Source of the DNA: an uncultured Celeribacter sp.
Lineage (GTDB): Bacteria > Pseudomonadota > Alphaproteobacteria > Rhodobacterales > Rhodobacteraceae
Length of the DNA: 64,000 bases
NCBI RefSeq assembly: GCF_963676475.1
Contig: NZ_OY781106.1
Coordinates: 2,108,001-2,172,000, forward strand
Reading direction: 5' to 3'
Shown here: positions 43,813-52,953 of the stretch, piece after piece
Numbering within the stretch: the stretch's first letter is position 1
Layout of the letters: each line of letters begins with the position of its first letter
Program-made: the position numbers and the translations under genes
Notes under the pieces: generated by a model
What the model was told of the DNA's origin: nothing
The model's database searches: none
Seen by the model: only the letters and a program-made list of their open reading frames with translations

Positions 43813-44547
43813 CTATTGAAAAATTGAAGAAACCTCTTCTTCACCAAGAAGCCGCCATTCTCCCGATGCTAAGCCGTCAGGGAGTTTGAGACCGCCAAGG
43901 CTCCCACGGTGCAATTCCAAAACGTGGTTTCCGGTTGCAGCAAACATGCGGCGCACCTGATGGTAGCGTCCCTCGGCAATGCTGAGCAGGGCTTCGGTTG
44001 TTGAAACCACTTCCAATTCAGCAGGAGCGAGTGGCTTGTCTTCGTTCTCCAACATCATACGCCCGGAGGCAAACAGGTCGCCTTCTATGCCTTTCAACGG
44101 GCGGGCCAACTTGACTCGATAGGTTTTTTTTACGCGACGCTTCGGGCTGGTCGCATGGTGCAACAGATCGCCATCATCTGTGAGAAGCAAAAGGCCGGAG
44201 GTTTGCTTGTCCAATCGGCCGACAGTTGAGAGCCTTGGTTCACGCAACCTCCAACGGTTGGGGAGGAGGTCATACACCAAAGCGCCGTCGTCATTGTGTG
44301 AGCAGGTCATGCCCACAGGCTTGTTCAACAGGATAACCATAGGCGCGAGCGGATCGAGAGCCTCACCGCATATGGTCATGCGATGAGGTAAATCGGGCAT
44401 GATAGGGATACGCTTGGTGACGTCCACAAGCACGGTGGCATCGAGTGTGATCCCTCCGGCCCTTGCTATGCGTGCGATGTCTTTGCGCGAGCCGTAACCC
44501 ATAGAGGATAGCAGCTTATCGATCCGCGCTGTTGGAACCTTAGCCAT
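43813..44547 (-). CDS. rsuA: 16S rRNA pseudouridine(516) synthase RsuA
   Basis: A 244-residue protein with an N-terminal S4 RNA-binding domain (RIDKLLSSMGYGSRKDIARIARAGGI) and the RsuA catalytic motif STVGRLDKQTSGLLLLTDDGDLLHHATSP with the catalytic Asp in GRLD. It isomerises a uridine in 16S rRNA. RsuA is the closest group from length and motif; RluE or RluB-type activity cannot be excluded. Confidence 0.85.
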   Translation of the reverse strand: MAKVPTARIDKLLSSMGYGSRKDIARIARAGGITLDATVLVDVTKRIPIMPDLPHRMTICGEALDPLAPMVILLNKPVGMTCSHNDDGALVYDLLPNRWRLREPRLSTVGRLDKQTSGLLLLTDDGDLLHHATSPKRRVKKTYRVKLARPLKGIEGDLFASGRMMLENEDKPLAPAELEVVSTTEALLSIAEGRYHQVRRMFAATGNHVLELHRGSLGGLKLPDGLASGEWRLLGEEEVSSIFQ

Positions 44548-44672
44548 GAGTTTGGCTCCGTGAAATGAGGCCCGAAAGTCCTGAATTAAGAATGACCATA
44601 TGAGATTTCCGGATCATCACTTGGACCATTTGCATTCATTTAGGAGGGACACTTATGTGAGGAACGCGCGTC

Positions 44673-45563
44673 CTAAAAGGATGACGATTTTGCGCGAACG
44701 AGCTCAATGCGTCGGTGCGGCGCGAGGTATCCCTTGTTTCGCAGAGCATCATCAACAAGGCTATAAACCTCGTCACGGCAATCGGGATCGAGATCAAAGC
44801 GCGATAACCAGAAACGAAGCGCATAGGTGATGCCGCCTTCTTCGTAGGCAAGAACACGCACGTCGGGTGCTGGGTCTTGCTGGATCAGTTTCGCATCTTT
44901 CAAAGCATTCAACATCAGCTCGCGCGCGCGACCGACGGGCATGGTGTGATCAAGTGTGATTGCGACCTGCGCCCGATATTGCGGTCTGGGGGCCGAGTAG
45001 TTAATGATCCTCTGCCGTGCGATTTGACTGTTTGGAATGATCGCGTAGGTCGAGTCACGCGTTAGAATGCGCGTGGTGCGCCAGCCGATTTCAATGACTT
45101 TCCCGCGCGCCAAACTATCAATGTCGATCCAGTCTCCAATGCGAAATGGCCCCTCAATTCCGAGAGCAATACCCGACAGGGTATCGGCGACAACATTTCG
45201 GATTGCGAAACCAAGCATTGCAAGGATCAAGCCGGATCCGGCCAATGCCCCGATAGCACCCTGACCGAGAAACAGGGAGATGGCGGCTCCAAACGCCACA
45301 AAAAAGAGGAGCGCCGCAATCAGGTCGCGCAACAGGCGTGGAAAAGGACGGTTGCGTGGGCTAGCTGCGTCCAGCGCCGCAGACACCACGCGACTGGCAA
45401 GCCATGCGAATGCAAAATAAGCCAATGCCGTGATACTGGTCGATAAGGTGTCATCGGTGCCGACCAGAACCGCGATGTGCGACGAGAACAGGATCAATCC
45501 TGCGCATAAGATTGAGAAAACCGCCGGCCAAACGAGGCGCCGAGCATGGAACTTCGTATTCAT
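44673..45563 (-). CDS. Small-conductance mechanosensitive channel (MscS family)
   Basis: A 296-residue protein with four hydrophobic segments (VWPAVFSILCAGLILFSSHIAVLVG; TALAYFAFAWLASRVVSAAL; IAALLFFVAFGAAISLFL; GALAGSGLILAMLGFAIRNVVADTLSGIALGIEGPFRIGDWIDI). The last includes the pore-lining helix TM3, and a cytoplasmic beta domain follows. MscS channels release solutes on osmotic downshock. It forms a group with rnk 75 bases away on the same strand. The N-terminal part is a little shorter than large MscS-like proteins. Confidence 0.85.
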   Translation of the reverse strand: MNTKFHARRLVWPAVFSILCAGLILFSSHIAVLVGTDDTLSTSITALAYFAFAWLASRVVSAALDAASPRNRPFPRLLRDLIAALLFFVAFGAAISLFLGQGAIGALAGSGLILAMLGFAIRNVVADTLSGIALGIEGPFRIGDWIDIDSLARGKVIEIGWRTTRILTRDSTYAIIPNSQIARQRIINYSAPRPQYRAQVAITLDHTMPVGRARELMLNALKDAKLIQQDPAPDVRVLAYEEGGITYALRFWLSRFDLDPDCRDEVYSLVDDALRNKGYLAPHRRIELVRAKSSSF

Positions 45564-45637
45564 TTCAGACGCCTCCTTTGTGGCTCTGAGTTAGTCATGT
45601 CTTTGGGAGAGGAGAAATGGCTCGACCTCACCCGTTT

Positions 45638-46075
45638 CTAGTCTTTGGTGTTTTCTGGAGGCTGGGTCACTTCCAGGACAGTCAGTGTCCGTCGCTGATC
45701 GTCTCGGGTGTCCCAATAAAAGCTGGCGCCTTCTGACAGTCCGAGCAACGCGACACCGATTGGGGTCACGACCGAAATGCAAAGGTTCGTGATATCGGCC
45801 TCCTCAGGATAGGCTAGCGTTACGGTATTTTCCTGTCCGGACATTTCGTCCCGATAGGTGACTGTGCTGCCCATTGTCACAACATTATCGCGCACTTTCG
45901 CAGGGGCCACAATACGGGCGCGCCCGATCTCTTCGAGTAGCCGGTCTGCCAGTTCAGGCTGTCGACGCATCATGTTGCCCGCCAACTCTTCGAGGTGGGC
46001 GAGATCATCCGCGCTGATCACGACTTTCGGATTGCGCTTGAATGGTTTTTTCGTGGAATTAGTCGACGTTGACAT
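45638..46075 (-). CDS. rnk: GreA/GreB C-terminal domain protein, Rnk-like
   Basis: A 145-residue protein with a short basic N-terminal segment, a coiled-coil (KVVISADDLAHLEELAGNMM) and a GreA/B C-terminal FKBP-like domain (RDNVVTMGSTVTYRDEMSGQENTVTLAYPEEADITNLCISVVTPIGVALLGLSEGASFYW). It matches the Rnk family, which binds RNA polymerase near the secondary channel without Gre cleavage activity. AAAGGAGCAC precedes ATG 46075. Confidence 0.85.
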   Translation of the reverse strand: MSTSTNSTKKPFKRNPKVVISADDLAHLEELAGNMMRRQPELADRLLEEIGRARIVAPAKVRDNVVTMGSTVTYRDEMSGQENTVTLAYPEEADITNLCISVVTPIGVALLGLSEGASFYWDTRDDQRRTLTVLEVTQPPENTKD

Positions 46076-46941
46076 GGGATGTGCTCCTTTAGACGTAGGA
46101 AGGGTGCAAGAATGGCTGCAAGGGTTTGACGAACGCGTTGCGAGTGAAGATTTGCCTGTCGGTGATGGCGCTGTGGGGAATGAACGGCGTTGTATGCTAT
46201 TCCCCCACTGGCGTTTTTATCGCCAGAGCCGCATATTCAGGACTGTAGGAGGACCCCGGAAGGTTAGGAAGACGCGAACGCGCCTAGACCGCCCGGGGAA
46301 AAAGGCGGTTTAGCAAAAGAAACCGAAAATGATTTGCAAAGACCATCATGGCGATAGAGCTAAGCACACTCCTGTCGATAGTCAATCTCGATAGCCAAAC
46401 TTAGATTTTCCAGTATTTTTGTGACCTTTATGGACCATTTCTCAATGCATTGCGTGGGGCCTGATACGCTTATGGCGTTTCAACGACCATTGGTCCGGCA
46501 AGTATGAGAGCGATCAGAGCGATCAGAAGCTTTTCGGATACCTTTTTGGCCTATGCAGGTGGCGAGAGAAACACGACAAATTGCGGGTCATCCGTCAGCC
46601 CGCCGCCCCGCTTGTCATCGGGATCATCAGACGGGGGCATCTGGAATATCGCCACGGCTCCCCCTACCAGCTCGGCGATTTGGGCGTGACGGGGACGCAA
46701 GTGCTACGTCCCCGCCGATCAGGGCGAAACCTACGGAGCAGGTATCGCCGCCGCGCTTTACCGCTTGCCGCTTATTCCCTGACAACTCGATATGTGATGC
46801 GTTTGGCGCGGGCACTGCCCCTGTCTCTCATGGCGGGAACGGCGGCCAATCAAATACACACCGCTCCGCACCTCTTCCGTATCCGTCTGTCATTTTGCCC
46901 AACTCGGCCACGCAAAAGCCCTCGGCAAAGTTCAAACGGGA
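46076..46941. other. Intergenic region between rnk and gdhA
   Basis: No gene that I can support. Several overlapping Arg-rich frames at 46500-46949 are open at once on the plus strand, a sign of GC bias rather than coding. The 46350-46500 part is AT-rich and may hold promoters. No repeats or tRNA-like sequence were seen. Confidence 0.5.
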
Positions 46942-48291
46942 TTAAATGACGCCCATTGCCCGCATCGCATCAGCCACGCGCTCGAAGCCCGCAATATTGG
47001 CACCGAGAACATAATCCCCCGGAACACCGTATTCTTCGGCGGTGTCATGACAGGAGTCATGAATGTTGATCATGATCTCTTCGAGACGGCTTTCGGTCTT
47101 GGCCGCGCTCCAACTGTCACGGCTGGCGTTCTGCTGCATTTCAAGCGCAGAGGTCGCCACACCGCCCGCATTGGCCGCTTTCCCCGGCGCAAAGAGGACA
47201 CCAGCGGACTGGAACAGGCGCACGGCCTCGGGCGTGGAGGGCATATTCGCCCCTTCCGCCACCGCGATTACACCATTCTCGATGAGTTTCTTGGCATCGC
47301 TGCCATGCAACTCGTTCTGGGTGGCACAGGGCAAGGCGAGTTCGCAGGGCACATCCCAGATCGACCCGTTTTCAACATAGTGAGACCCGTCGCCACGCAG
47401 GGCGACGTACTCCTTGATGCGCCCGCGTTTGACCTCCTTGATCTGCTTGACTAGGTCAAGGTCGATGCCGTTGTCATCCACGATGTAGCCATTGGAATCC
47501 GAACAGGCCACGACCTTGGCGCCAAAGGAAATGAGTTTCTCCATCGCATAGATCGCGACATTGCCCGATCCCGAAACCACGCAGCATCTGCCTTCCAGTT
47601 CAATTTCCTTCACACCCAGCATGGAGCGCAGGAAGAAAGCCGTCCCGAACCCTGTCGCCTCCTTGCGAGCGCGGGAGCCGCCATAGACCAGCCCCTTGCC
47701 CGTCAGGACACCCGCCTCGAAACGGTTGTTGAGACGTTTATACATGCCGAACATATAGCCGATCTCGCGTGCGCCAACGCCGATATCCCCCGCAGGAACA
47801 TCCACATATTCGCCGATGTGACGATGCAATTCGACCATGAAAGACTGGCAATAGCGCATGATCTCGCGGTCGGACTTCCCTTTGGGATCAAAATCCGATC
47901 CCCCCTTACCGCCGCCAATGGGCAGCCCCGTCAGCGCGTTTTTAAAGATCTGCTCGAACCCCAGAAACTTGATGATCCCGAGATTGACCGACGGGTGGAA
48001 ACGGATGCCGCCCTTATAGGGCCCAAGCGCCGAGTTAAACTGCACACGGAAACCGCGATTGATCTGAACCTGATTGTTATCATCAACCCACGGCACGCGG
48101 AAAATGATCTGGCGCTCGGGCTCGCAAATCCGTTCGATGAGGGCTTCATCGGAGTATTCGGGCTTTCTGGCGATCACGCGACCAAGGCTTTCAAGAACCT
48201 CGCGCGCGGCCTGATGGAATTCCGGCTCCCCCGCGTTGCGGTGCAGCACGGTGCTGAGGATAGGCTGAAGTTTTTCGTCGATTGCATTCAT
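46942..48291 (-). CDS. gdhA: Glutamate dehydrogenase, NADP-type
   Basis: A 449-residue hexameric-type glutamate dehydrogenase. The substrate-binding motif is PIGGGKGGSDFDPKGKSDREIMRYCQSFM, with the catalytic Asp in VPAGDIGVGAREIGYMFG, and the nucleotide-binding motif is VVSGSGNVAIYAMEKL. C-terminal GANIAGFERVADAMRAMG completes it. It converts 2-oxoglutarate and ammonium to glutamate with NADPH. Length is normal, no lesion is seen. It is the last core-type gene before the accessory region. Confidence 0.93.
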   Translation of the reverse strand: MNAIDEKLQPILSTVLHRNAGEPEFHQAAREVLESLGRVIARKPEYSDEALIERICEPERQIIFRVPWVDDNNQVQINRGFRVQFNSALGPYKGGIRFHPSVNLGIIKFLGFEQIFKNALTGLPIGGGKGGSDFDPKGKSDREIMRYCQSFMVELHRHIGEYVDVPAGDIGVGAREIGYMFGMYKRLNNRFEAGVLTGKGLVYGGSRARKEATGFGTAFFLRSMLGVKEIELEGRCCVVSGSGNVAIYAMEKLISFGAKVVACSDSNGYIVDDNGIDLDLVKQIKEVKRGRIKEYVALRGDGSHYVENGSIWDVPCELALPCATQNELHGSDAKKLIENGVIAVAEGANMPSTPEAVRLFQSAGVLFAPGKAANAGGVATSALEMQQNASRDSWSAAKTESRLEEIMINIHDSCHDTAEEYGVPGDYVLGANIAGFERVADAMRAMGVI

Positions 48292-48532
48292 TGCGCTGTC
48301 TCTCTGAGCTAAGTGCGCATGGATTGCCTAAAAATTAAGCGATATGCAAGCATAAACCGTCCGCATTGCCGAGCTCGCAACGTAAATTTTATGCATGCAA
48401 TGTCGAACGGCAGCTATATAAAAGCTGCGACGCAGCACTGATGCAACTGTATAGATGTCCGCTAATGGGATGTACCGGCTGCTTCACCCGGCAGGTTAGG
48501 CTGAGCCTATTTCTGCAAACAGGAGAAGTAGC

Positions 48533-49591
48533 ATGGCGAAGAACGAGTTTGATGAACTGATGTCGATCGGGATCGATATTGGCAAAGACACATTCCACTT
48601 GGTGGGCTTCGATCAGGCGGGGCAGCGGGTCCTGCGGAAACAGATCAAGCGCCTCGCGTTAGTCGCGACATTTGAGGAGTTGCCGCGTTGTGTGGTGGGC
48701 ATGGAAGCCTGCTTGAGTGCGCATTTCGTCAGTCGAACATTGCGCAAATTGGGCTTTGAGCCCCGTATCATCCCAGCGATCTATGTGAAGCCTTTCAACA
48801 AGGGACAAAAGAACGACTACAATGACGCGGAAGCGATTGCAGAGGCGGCGCTGCGTCCGAACTTGAAGGCCGTATCTGAGAAGAGCCAGGATCAGCTCGA
48901 CCTGCAAGCTTTGCATCGTGTGCGATCACGTTTGGTGTCGCGCCGAACAGCGACGATCAATCAAATCCGGGCCTTCTTGATCGAGCAGGGCATCACGGTC
49001 CGCAAAGGTCTGCGCGCTTTGAAGAATTCCTTTGAAACGATATTGGAGGAGCGCAAAGACGAAATCTCACCCAGGATGCGTTCGATCCTGATCGGTCTTT
49101 ATGGGGACTGGATGTGGATGGATGATCGCATCGACAAGGTCTCGCAGGAGATCGAAGAGATCAGCCGAACCGAGGAGAACTGCGTCAACGTCATGACCGT
49201 TCCTGGAATTGGTCCGATGATCTCGACAGCAATGGTCGCTTCCATCGGTGAGGGAGAAGCGTTTGATCGAGGTCGGGATTTTGCGGCATGGGTCGGGTTG
49301 GTACCCCGTCAATATAGCACCGGGGGCAGAACGGTGCTTGGACGCATATCCAAACGCGGCAGTCGATATCTGCGGATGCTGTTCGTTCAGGCAGCAAAGA
49401 TCATCATGATGCGACCCCACCGCTGGCCCGACTTCAGTTTTGGTGAATGGCTCGCGCGCGCTTCCGAACGCATGCATCGCAATAAGGCAGCCGTCGCACT
49501 CGCCAACAAGCTGGCCCGGATGGCCTGGAGCATTTTGAGACATAAAACGGCGTTCGACGCCCCGAGAGACGAGGTTGCAATCGGCGTTTAA
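48533..49591 (+). CDS. IS110-family transposase (DEDD)
   Basis: A 352-residue protein. DEDD-type RuvC-like motifs: MSIGIDIGKDTFHLVGFD, CVVGMEACLS, KNDYNDAEAIAEAAL. The C-terminal transposase_20 domain reads MTVPGIGPMISTAMVASIGEGEAFDRGRDFAAWVGLVPRQYSTGGRT...GRISKRGSRYLRMLFVQAA, with the serine of the Tnp domain. The C-terminal AAVALANKLARMAW is typical of IS1111-type members. CAGGAGAAG precedes ATG 48533. It appears complete. Confidence 0.92.
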   Translation: MAKNEFDELMSIGIDIGKDTFHLVGFDQAGQRVLRKQIKRLALVATFEELPRCVVGMEACLSAHFVSRTLRKLGFEPRIIPAIYVKPFNKGQKNDYNDAEAIAEAALRPNLKAVSEKSQDQLDLQALHRVRSRLVSRRTATINQIRAFLIEQGITVRKGLRALKNSFETILEERKDEISPRMRSILIGLYGDWMWMDDRIDKVSQEIEEISRTEENCVNVMTVPGIGPMISTAMVASIGEGEAFDRGRDFAAWVGLVPRQYSTGGRTVLGRISKRGSRYLRMLFVQAAKIIMMRPHRWPDFSFGEWLARASERMHRNKAAVALANKLARMAWSILRHKTAFDAPRDEVAIGV

Positions 49592-49642
49592 CGAACCGAA
49601 GCAATCCAAAGGAGTTCGCGATAGATCGAAAGCATGGAACGG

Positions 49643-49650
49643 AAATATTA
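49643..49650 (+). repeat. Left 8-bp target duplication of the IS1595 element
   Basis: AAATATTA, immediately left of the terminal inverted repeat and identical to 52077-52084. Confidence 0.9.
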
Positions 49651-49733
49651 GGGGCGTATATACTTAACTAGCCAAAAGCCGATTGCTATCCTTGGCTAGT
49701 TAAGTTACAAGGATTTTGTAAGGAGCAAAGCCC

Positions 49734-50666
49734 ATGTGCAAAGACAAGCCTGAGACACTTTCGACATTCGAATTCTTCGCCAAGTTTCCAGACGAAGAAA
49801 GCGCGCGCAAGTTCTTTGAGGCTAAGCGCTGGGGTGATGAACCTGTATGTGGCCACTGCGGTTCAGTTACTGTGACCGAATGCAAAGATCACAAGCCGAT
49901 GCCCTATCGCTGCAAAGACTGTCGCAAGCATTTCAGCGTCCGCACGGGCACTGTGCTGGCCGAGAGCCGTCTCCCGCTTCAAAAATGGCTTCTCGCTATC
50001 TTCATGCTTACCAGCGCCCGCAAAGGCATCCCGAGCACCCAGATGTCCCGCGAATTGGGCGTCACTCAGAAAACCGCGTGGTTCCTTGCTCAGCGCATCC
50101 GAGAAACTTGGCTCAAAGATCGTGACGACCACATGGATGGTCAAATGCAGGTAGATGAAACCTATGTGGGCGGGCGTGAGAAGAACAAGCACGCAAAAGA
50201 CAAGCTTCGCGCTGGTCGCGGCACGGTCGGTAAAACTGCGGTTGTTGGGGTCCGTGACGGAGATGGTCATGTTCGCGCCGTTGTAGTTGAAAATACCAAA
50301 GCCGCGACCCTTGAGCGGTTTGTCCGCGAACACTGCAAGGCAGGCGCAACTATCGTGACCGATACCCATGGCGGCTACATTAACCTCAAAGCCCGTGGCT
50401 ACAATCATATCACCATCAATCACTCTGCTGGCGAATACGTCCGCGACATGGCGCACACCAACGGCATTGAAAGCTTCTGGTCGCTTCTCAAGCGCGGCTA
50501 CATCGGCATATATCACTACATGAGCGCCAAGCACCTGCACCGTTATGTTAAAGAGTTTTCTTTCCGCCATAACACTTCGCAGATCGGCACGATGGAATTC
50601 ATCGAGATGACTATCAACCGCATGGGCGACAAACGTCTTACCTACAAAGGACTTATCAATGGCTGA
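49734..50666 (+). CDS. IS1595-family transposase (ISXO2-like)
   Basis: A 310-residue transposase. An N-terminal zinc ribbon (CGHCGS...YRCKDCRKHFSVRTGT), a helix-turn-helix-like part (GIPSTQMSRELGVTQKTAWFLAQRI), then a DDE/DDN-type domain: Asp in QVDETYVGGREKNKH, Asp in TIVTDTHGGY and the conserved NGIESFWSLLKRGYIGIYH. The stop overlaps the passenger start (ATGGCTGA at 50659). Length and motifs are normal for the family, so the element may be active. Confidence 0.93.
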   Translation: MCKDKPETLSTFEFFAKFPDEESARKFFEAKRWGDEPVCGHCGSVTVTECKDHKPMPYRCKDCRKHFSVRTGTVLAESRLPLQKWLLAIFMLTSARKGIPSTQMSRELGVTQKTAWFLAQRIRETWLKDRDDHMDGQMQVDETYVGGREKNKHAKDKLRAGRGTVGKTAVVGVRDGDGHVRAVVVENTKAATLERFVREHCKAGATIVTDTHGGYINLKARGYNHITINHSAGEYVRDMAHTNGIESFWSLLKRGYIGIYHYMSAKHLHRYVKEFSFRHNTSQIGTMEFIEMTINRMGDKRLTYKGLING

Positions 50667-51648
50667 CAAGAAAAATGACATTAAGAACATTCCTGATAGT
50701 TTTGACAATGTGGCTGGCGCCATGGTGGGCGTGGGCGCGGGAAGTTCCAAAATCCTAGATGCCGTATATAGCGGCCAACTCCCAATTGGGGATATTGAGC
50801 TTGATTGTGCTGTTCTTGATGGGGGCGTGCGCGTCCTTTCAGAGAGGGCAATCCACCGTGCGTTTGGGAGCAAGAGAGGCGGTTCTCACTGGAAGCGTAT
50901 GAAGGAAAATGAGGGTGGCGCCAATTTACCATCATTCCTGTCCGCAAAGAACTATTCAGACTTTATTTCCAGTGACTTAGAGGTGGCGCTAAAAGAGCCT
51001 GTTTTATATCGAACAAACACAGGCGCCACCCCTGCACACGGAATCAAAGCCGAGCTTCTACCTGAAATTTGCGGCGTGTTTCTATCCGCTCGAAGAGCGG
51101 GCGAACTGCACAAATCACAAGAGCATTTAGCCATTCAGGCTGAGGTGTTGATGGAAGCCTTCGCAAAGGTTGGCATCATTGCTCTCGTAGATGAAGCAAC
51201 CGGATACCAGCTGGATAGAACGCATGATGCACTACGCCTTCTGCTTTCGAAGTATATTGCTCAAGGCTTGCAGAAGTGGCTCAAGACGTTTCCAGACGCA
51301 TTCTTCGCTGAGCTTGATAGACTATACGGGAATGACACAAGCCACGGCAAAAGGCCGCAATATTATGGTCGCTTCATCAACAAGTATGTCTACGAGCCAA
51401 TCGAAAATGGGTATGTGAAACGTGAGCTTGATAAACTTAATATCACTGACGATGGAAAGCGCCGTGCGCATTTTCACAGATGGCTGAACGACGAAGGCCG
51501 AAACATGCTCATTCATCAAATTGGCCGAGTCCAAGGACTAATGGAAATGTGCCAAGATATTGAACACTTTAAGGGCGCCGCGAAAAAACAAAGAAATGTG
51601 TCAATCGCTCCCTATCTGTTCGATGATATGAACAGAATTATTGAGTGA
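50659..51648 (+). CDS. P63C domain protein, passenger gene of the IS1595 element
   Basis: A 329-residue protein. The N-terminal part is GDIELDCAVLDGGVRVLSERAIHRAFGSKRGGSHW; the C-terminal half (LSKYIAQGLQKWLKTFPDAFFAELDRLYG...RPQYYGRFINKYVYEPIENGYVKREL) matches the P63C domain known from phage and mobile-element proteins. Function is not established; a DNA-binding or phage-interference role has been proposed for such domains. It overlaps the transposase by 8 bases, so it is co-translated. Lower GC and codon use unlike the chromosome. Confidence 0.82.
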   Translation: MADKKNDIKNIPDSFDNVAGAMVGVGAGSSKILDAVYSGQLPIGDIELDCAVLDGGVRVLSERAIHRAFGSKRGGSHWKRMKENEGGANLPSFLSAKNYSDFISSDLEVALKEPVLYRTNTGATPAHGIKAELLPEICGVFLSARRAGELHKSQEHLAIQAEVLMEAFAKVGIIALVDEATGYQLDRTHDALRLLLSKYIAQGLQKWLKTFPDAFFAELDRLYGNDTSHGKRPQYYGRFINKYVYEPIENGYVKRELDKLNITDDGKRRAHFHRWLNDEGRNMLIHQIGRVQGLMEMCQDIEHFKGAAKKQRNVSIAPYLFDDMNRIIE

Positions 51649-51754
51649 GAACATCCCCAGAACTTTTGCACTAGACTCGGCTGTCCGTGATTCTGTAACT
51701 TGATATAGACGGCTACCGTCACCTCTACGCACCATAAGTCCTCTGAAACAGGGC

Positions 51755-51931
51755 GGAGGCGCGTGGTGCGCCTTCGGAGAGTTGGGCTGCTTCCCAACAA
51801 TCCATACAGGAGGTGCCAAGATGGCAGCTTGCAAATGGCCGAAACCGGTGAGCGTTTGCTCATATAGCCGGTTTCGGTTTGGAAAATGGGAACGTGTAGT
51901 GGATCACTGCCGTTCGTATCCGTCTCGTTAA
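51755..51931 (+). ncRNA. Candidate structured RNA / 36-residue ORF in the IS1595 right end
   Basis: Three successive hairpins: GGAGGCGC/GCGCCTTC (51755-51775), GTTGGG/CCCAAC (51781-51798) and a nested one GAAACCGG...CCGGTTTC (51841-51875) with inner TGAGC/GCTCA. Between the second and third, AGGAGG precedes an ATG at 51821 that opens a 36-codon frame to 51931 (MAACKWPKPVSVCSYSRFRF...). A direct repeat CCGTCACCTCT flanks the region at 51716 and 51970. It is either a small gene with a structured leader or an RNA used by the element. Confidence 0.4.
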
Positions 51932-52076
51932 CGGGTTGCAGCCCTAGAGACTTGTAAGAGGATTGGTAGCCGTCACCTCTCCACCGAACCTTATCTGAAC
52001 ATGGAAGCTTGTGTCCAGACAATCTCGCTAGCCAATGTCTCCAATTGGAATGTGGCTAGCTAAGTATATAGGCCCC

Positions 52077-52084
52077 AAATATTA
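52077..52084 (+). repeat. Right 8-bp target duplication of the IS1595 element
   Basis: AAATATTA, immediately right of the element and identical to 49643-49650. Confidence 0.9.
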
Positions 52085-52353
52085 CGCCCCCAGAGTCTGA
52101 CGGCCCATTAGGTCATTATCGACCTGTCCGCTAATGAGATCACGGCGCGTGCGTAACCCCAACAAGGCCACGACCCGCGTGTCGATCAACAGGCCGGATA
52201 CATATGAGCGACTTCCGAGAACATGCCAGAAAATCACTTGCGAACAGCAGCCGGTACATACAAATGGGCCGGGAGCAGCGGCGCTTCCGGCTGAGGTCTC
52301 ACACCTGCGCATCATGCAGTCCCTAGCTGACTCACGAAGGTTTCGAGGCGAGG

Positions 52354-52743
52354 TCACTTCGCCGCTGTATCGTCAGCCGCCGTCGAGAGAAGTGCTTCGA
52401 GGAGCCCTGGTTCAAACCAATTCCGGTCTTCCAGAACCTCTGCATCGACAACGGTCGGCTGACGCTTCAGCTCTGTCAGGCCAGAGGCCATGATGCGTGA
52501 CATGCGATATCCACCGCGACGGCATAGGTAGACGGAGCCTGATCGACCAAGGAAGCGGTATTCGAGGTCATCCGCATGAATGGCGTGGATGCCTGAGTTT
52601 ATGCGCCATGCATCCCCACTGAGATATCCGCCGCGCCAGCCGCCCAACACTCTGAGCTGAGTGAAAGCTCTGTCCCGCGTCGCAAACGAAACTTTCAGGA
52701 TCACCCAGTCGTCAGGTGAATATTCCATGTGCGTCGTCTCCAT
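52354..52743 (-). CDS. Hypothetical protein
   Basis: A 129-residue protein, METTHMEYSPDDWVILKVSF then VLGGWRGGYLSGDAWRINSGIHAIHADDLEYRFLGRSGSVYLCRRGGYRM. The second Met (52728) has GGAG 8 bases upstream and may be the true start. The composition is protein-like; no domain is recognised. It lies downstream of the tniQ operon on the same strand, 210 bases from the gene before it. Confidence 0.6.
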   Translation of the reverse strand: METTHMEYSPDDWVILKVSFATRDRAFTQLRVLGGWRGGYLSGDAWRINSGIHAIHADDLEYRFLGRSGSVYLCRRGGYRMSRIMASGLTELKRQPTVVDAEVLEDRNWFEPGLLEALLSTAADDTAAK

Positions 52744-52953
52744 AGTTCATTTTCGGTAGTGCAATATGTGGGGGCGTGACACCGCTGGCCAGGGTTGAAG
52801 CCCGATGCAAGGAGTGCATCGAGGTTTGCGCTCGGCGTGCCGTGAAACCGGATGGCGGAGGCCCTTGGGGATCCCGGTTCAGATCGACCGCAATGCTGTT
52901 CAATTGGCCTGTCTCGCAAGTGGTATGCCTCGCTTGGCGTAGCCGCTCGTGAC

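Larger units (their letters stand above)
49651..52076 (+). mobile_element. IS1595-family insertion element with P63C passenger gene
   Basis: Left end GGGGCGTATATACTTA...(49651-49674) and right end (52053-52076) are imperfect inverted repeats of 24 bases with 22 matches. The element is 2426 bp and flanked by exact 8-bp copies of AAATATTA at 49643-49650 and 52077-52084, the duplication size typical for IS1595. It contains the transposase, an overlapping passenger gene and about 430 bases of non-coding, hairpin-rich DNA on the right. Base composition is lower in GC than the surroundings. Confidence 0.92.
48456..52136 (+). mobile_element. IS110-family (IS1111-like) element, split by an IS1595 insertion
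   Basis: The same 12 bases, TGTCCGCTAATG, occur directly repeated at 48456-48467 and 52125-52136. A short inverted repeat, CTAATGGG (48462-48469) and CCCATTAG (52104-52111), lies just inside, as expected for sub-terminal repeats of IS1111-type elements. Removing the IS1595 insertion leaves about 1.25 kb: one transposase, 66 bases before it and about 100 non-coding bases after it. The element is inferred; the exact ends are not certain. Confidence 0.55.

Noticed and set aside
46500..46949. Overlapping Arg-rich frames before gdhA
   Set aside because: Several frames are open at once, with no ribosome site or family motif.
51612..52022. Minus-strand frame of 136 residues in the IS1595 right end
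   Set aside because: No motif or ribosome site; it covers the hairpin-rich segment, which is better explained as structured RNA.
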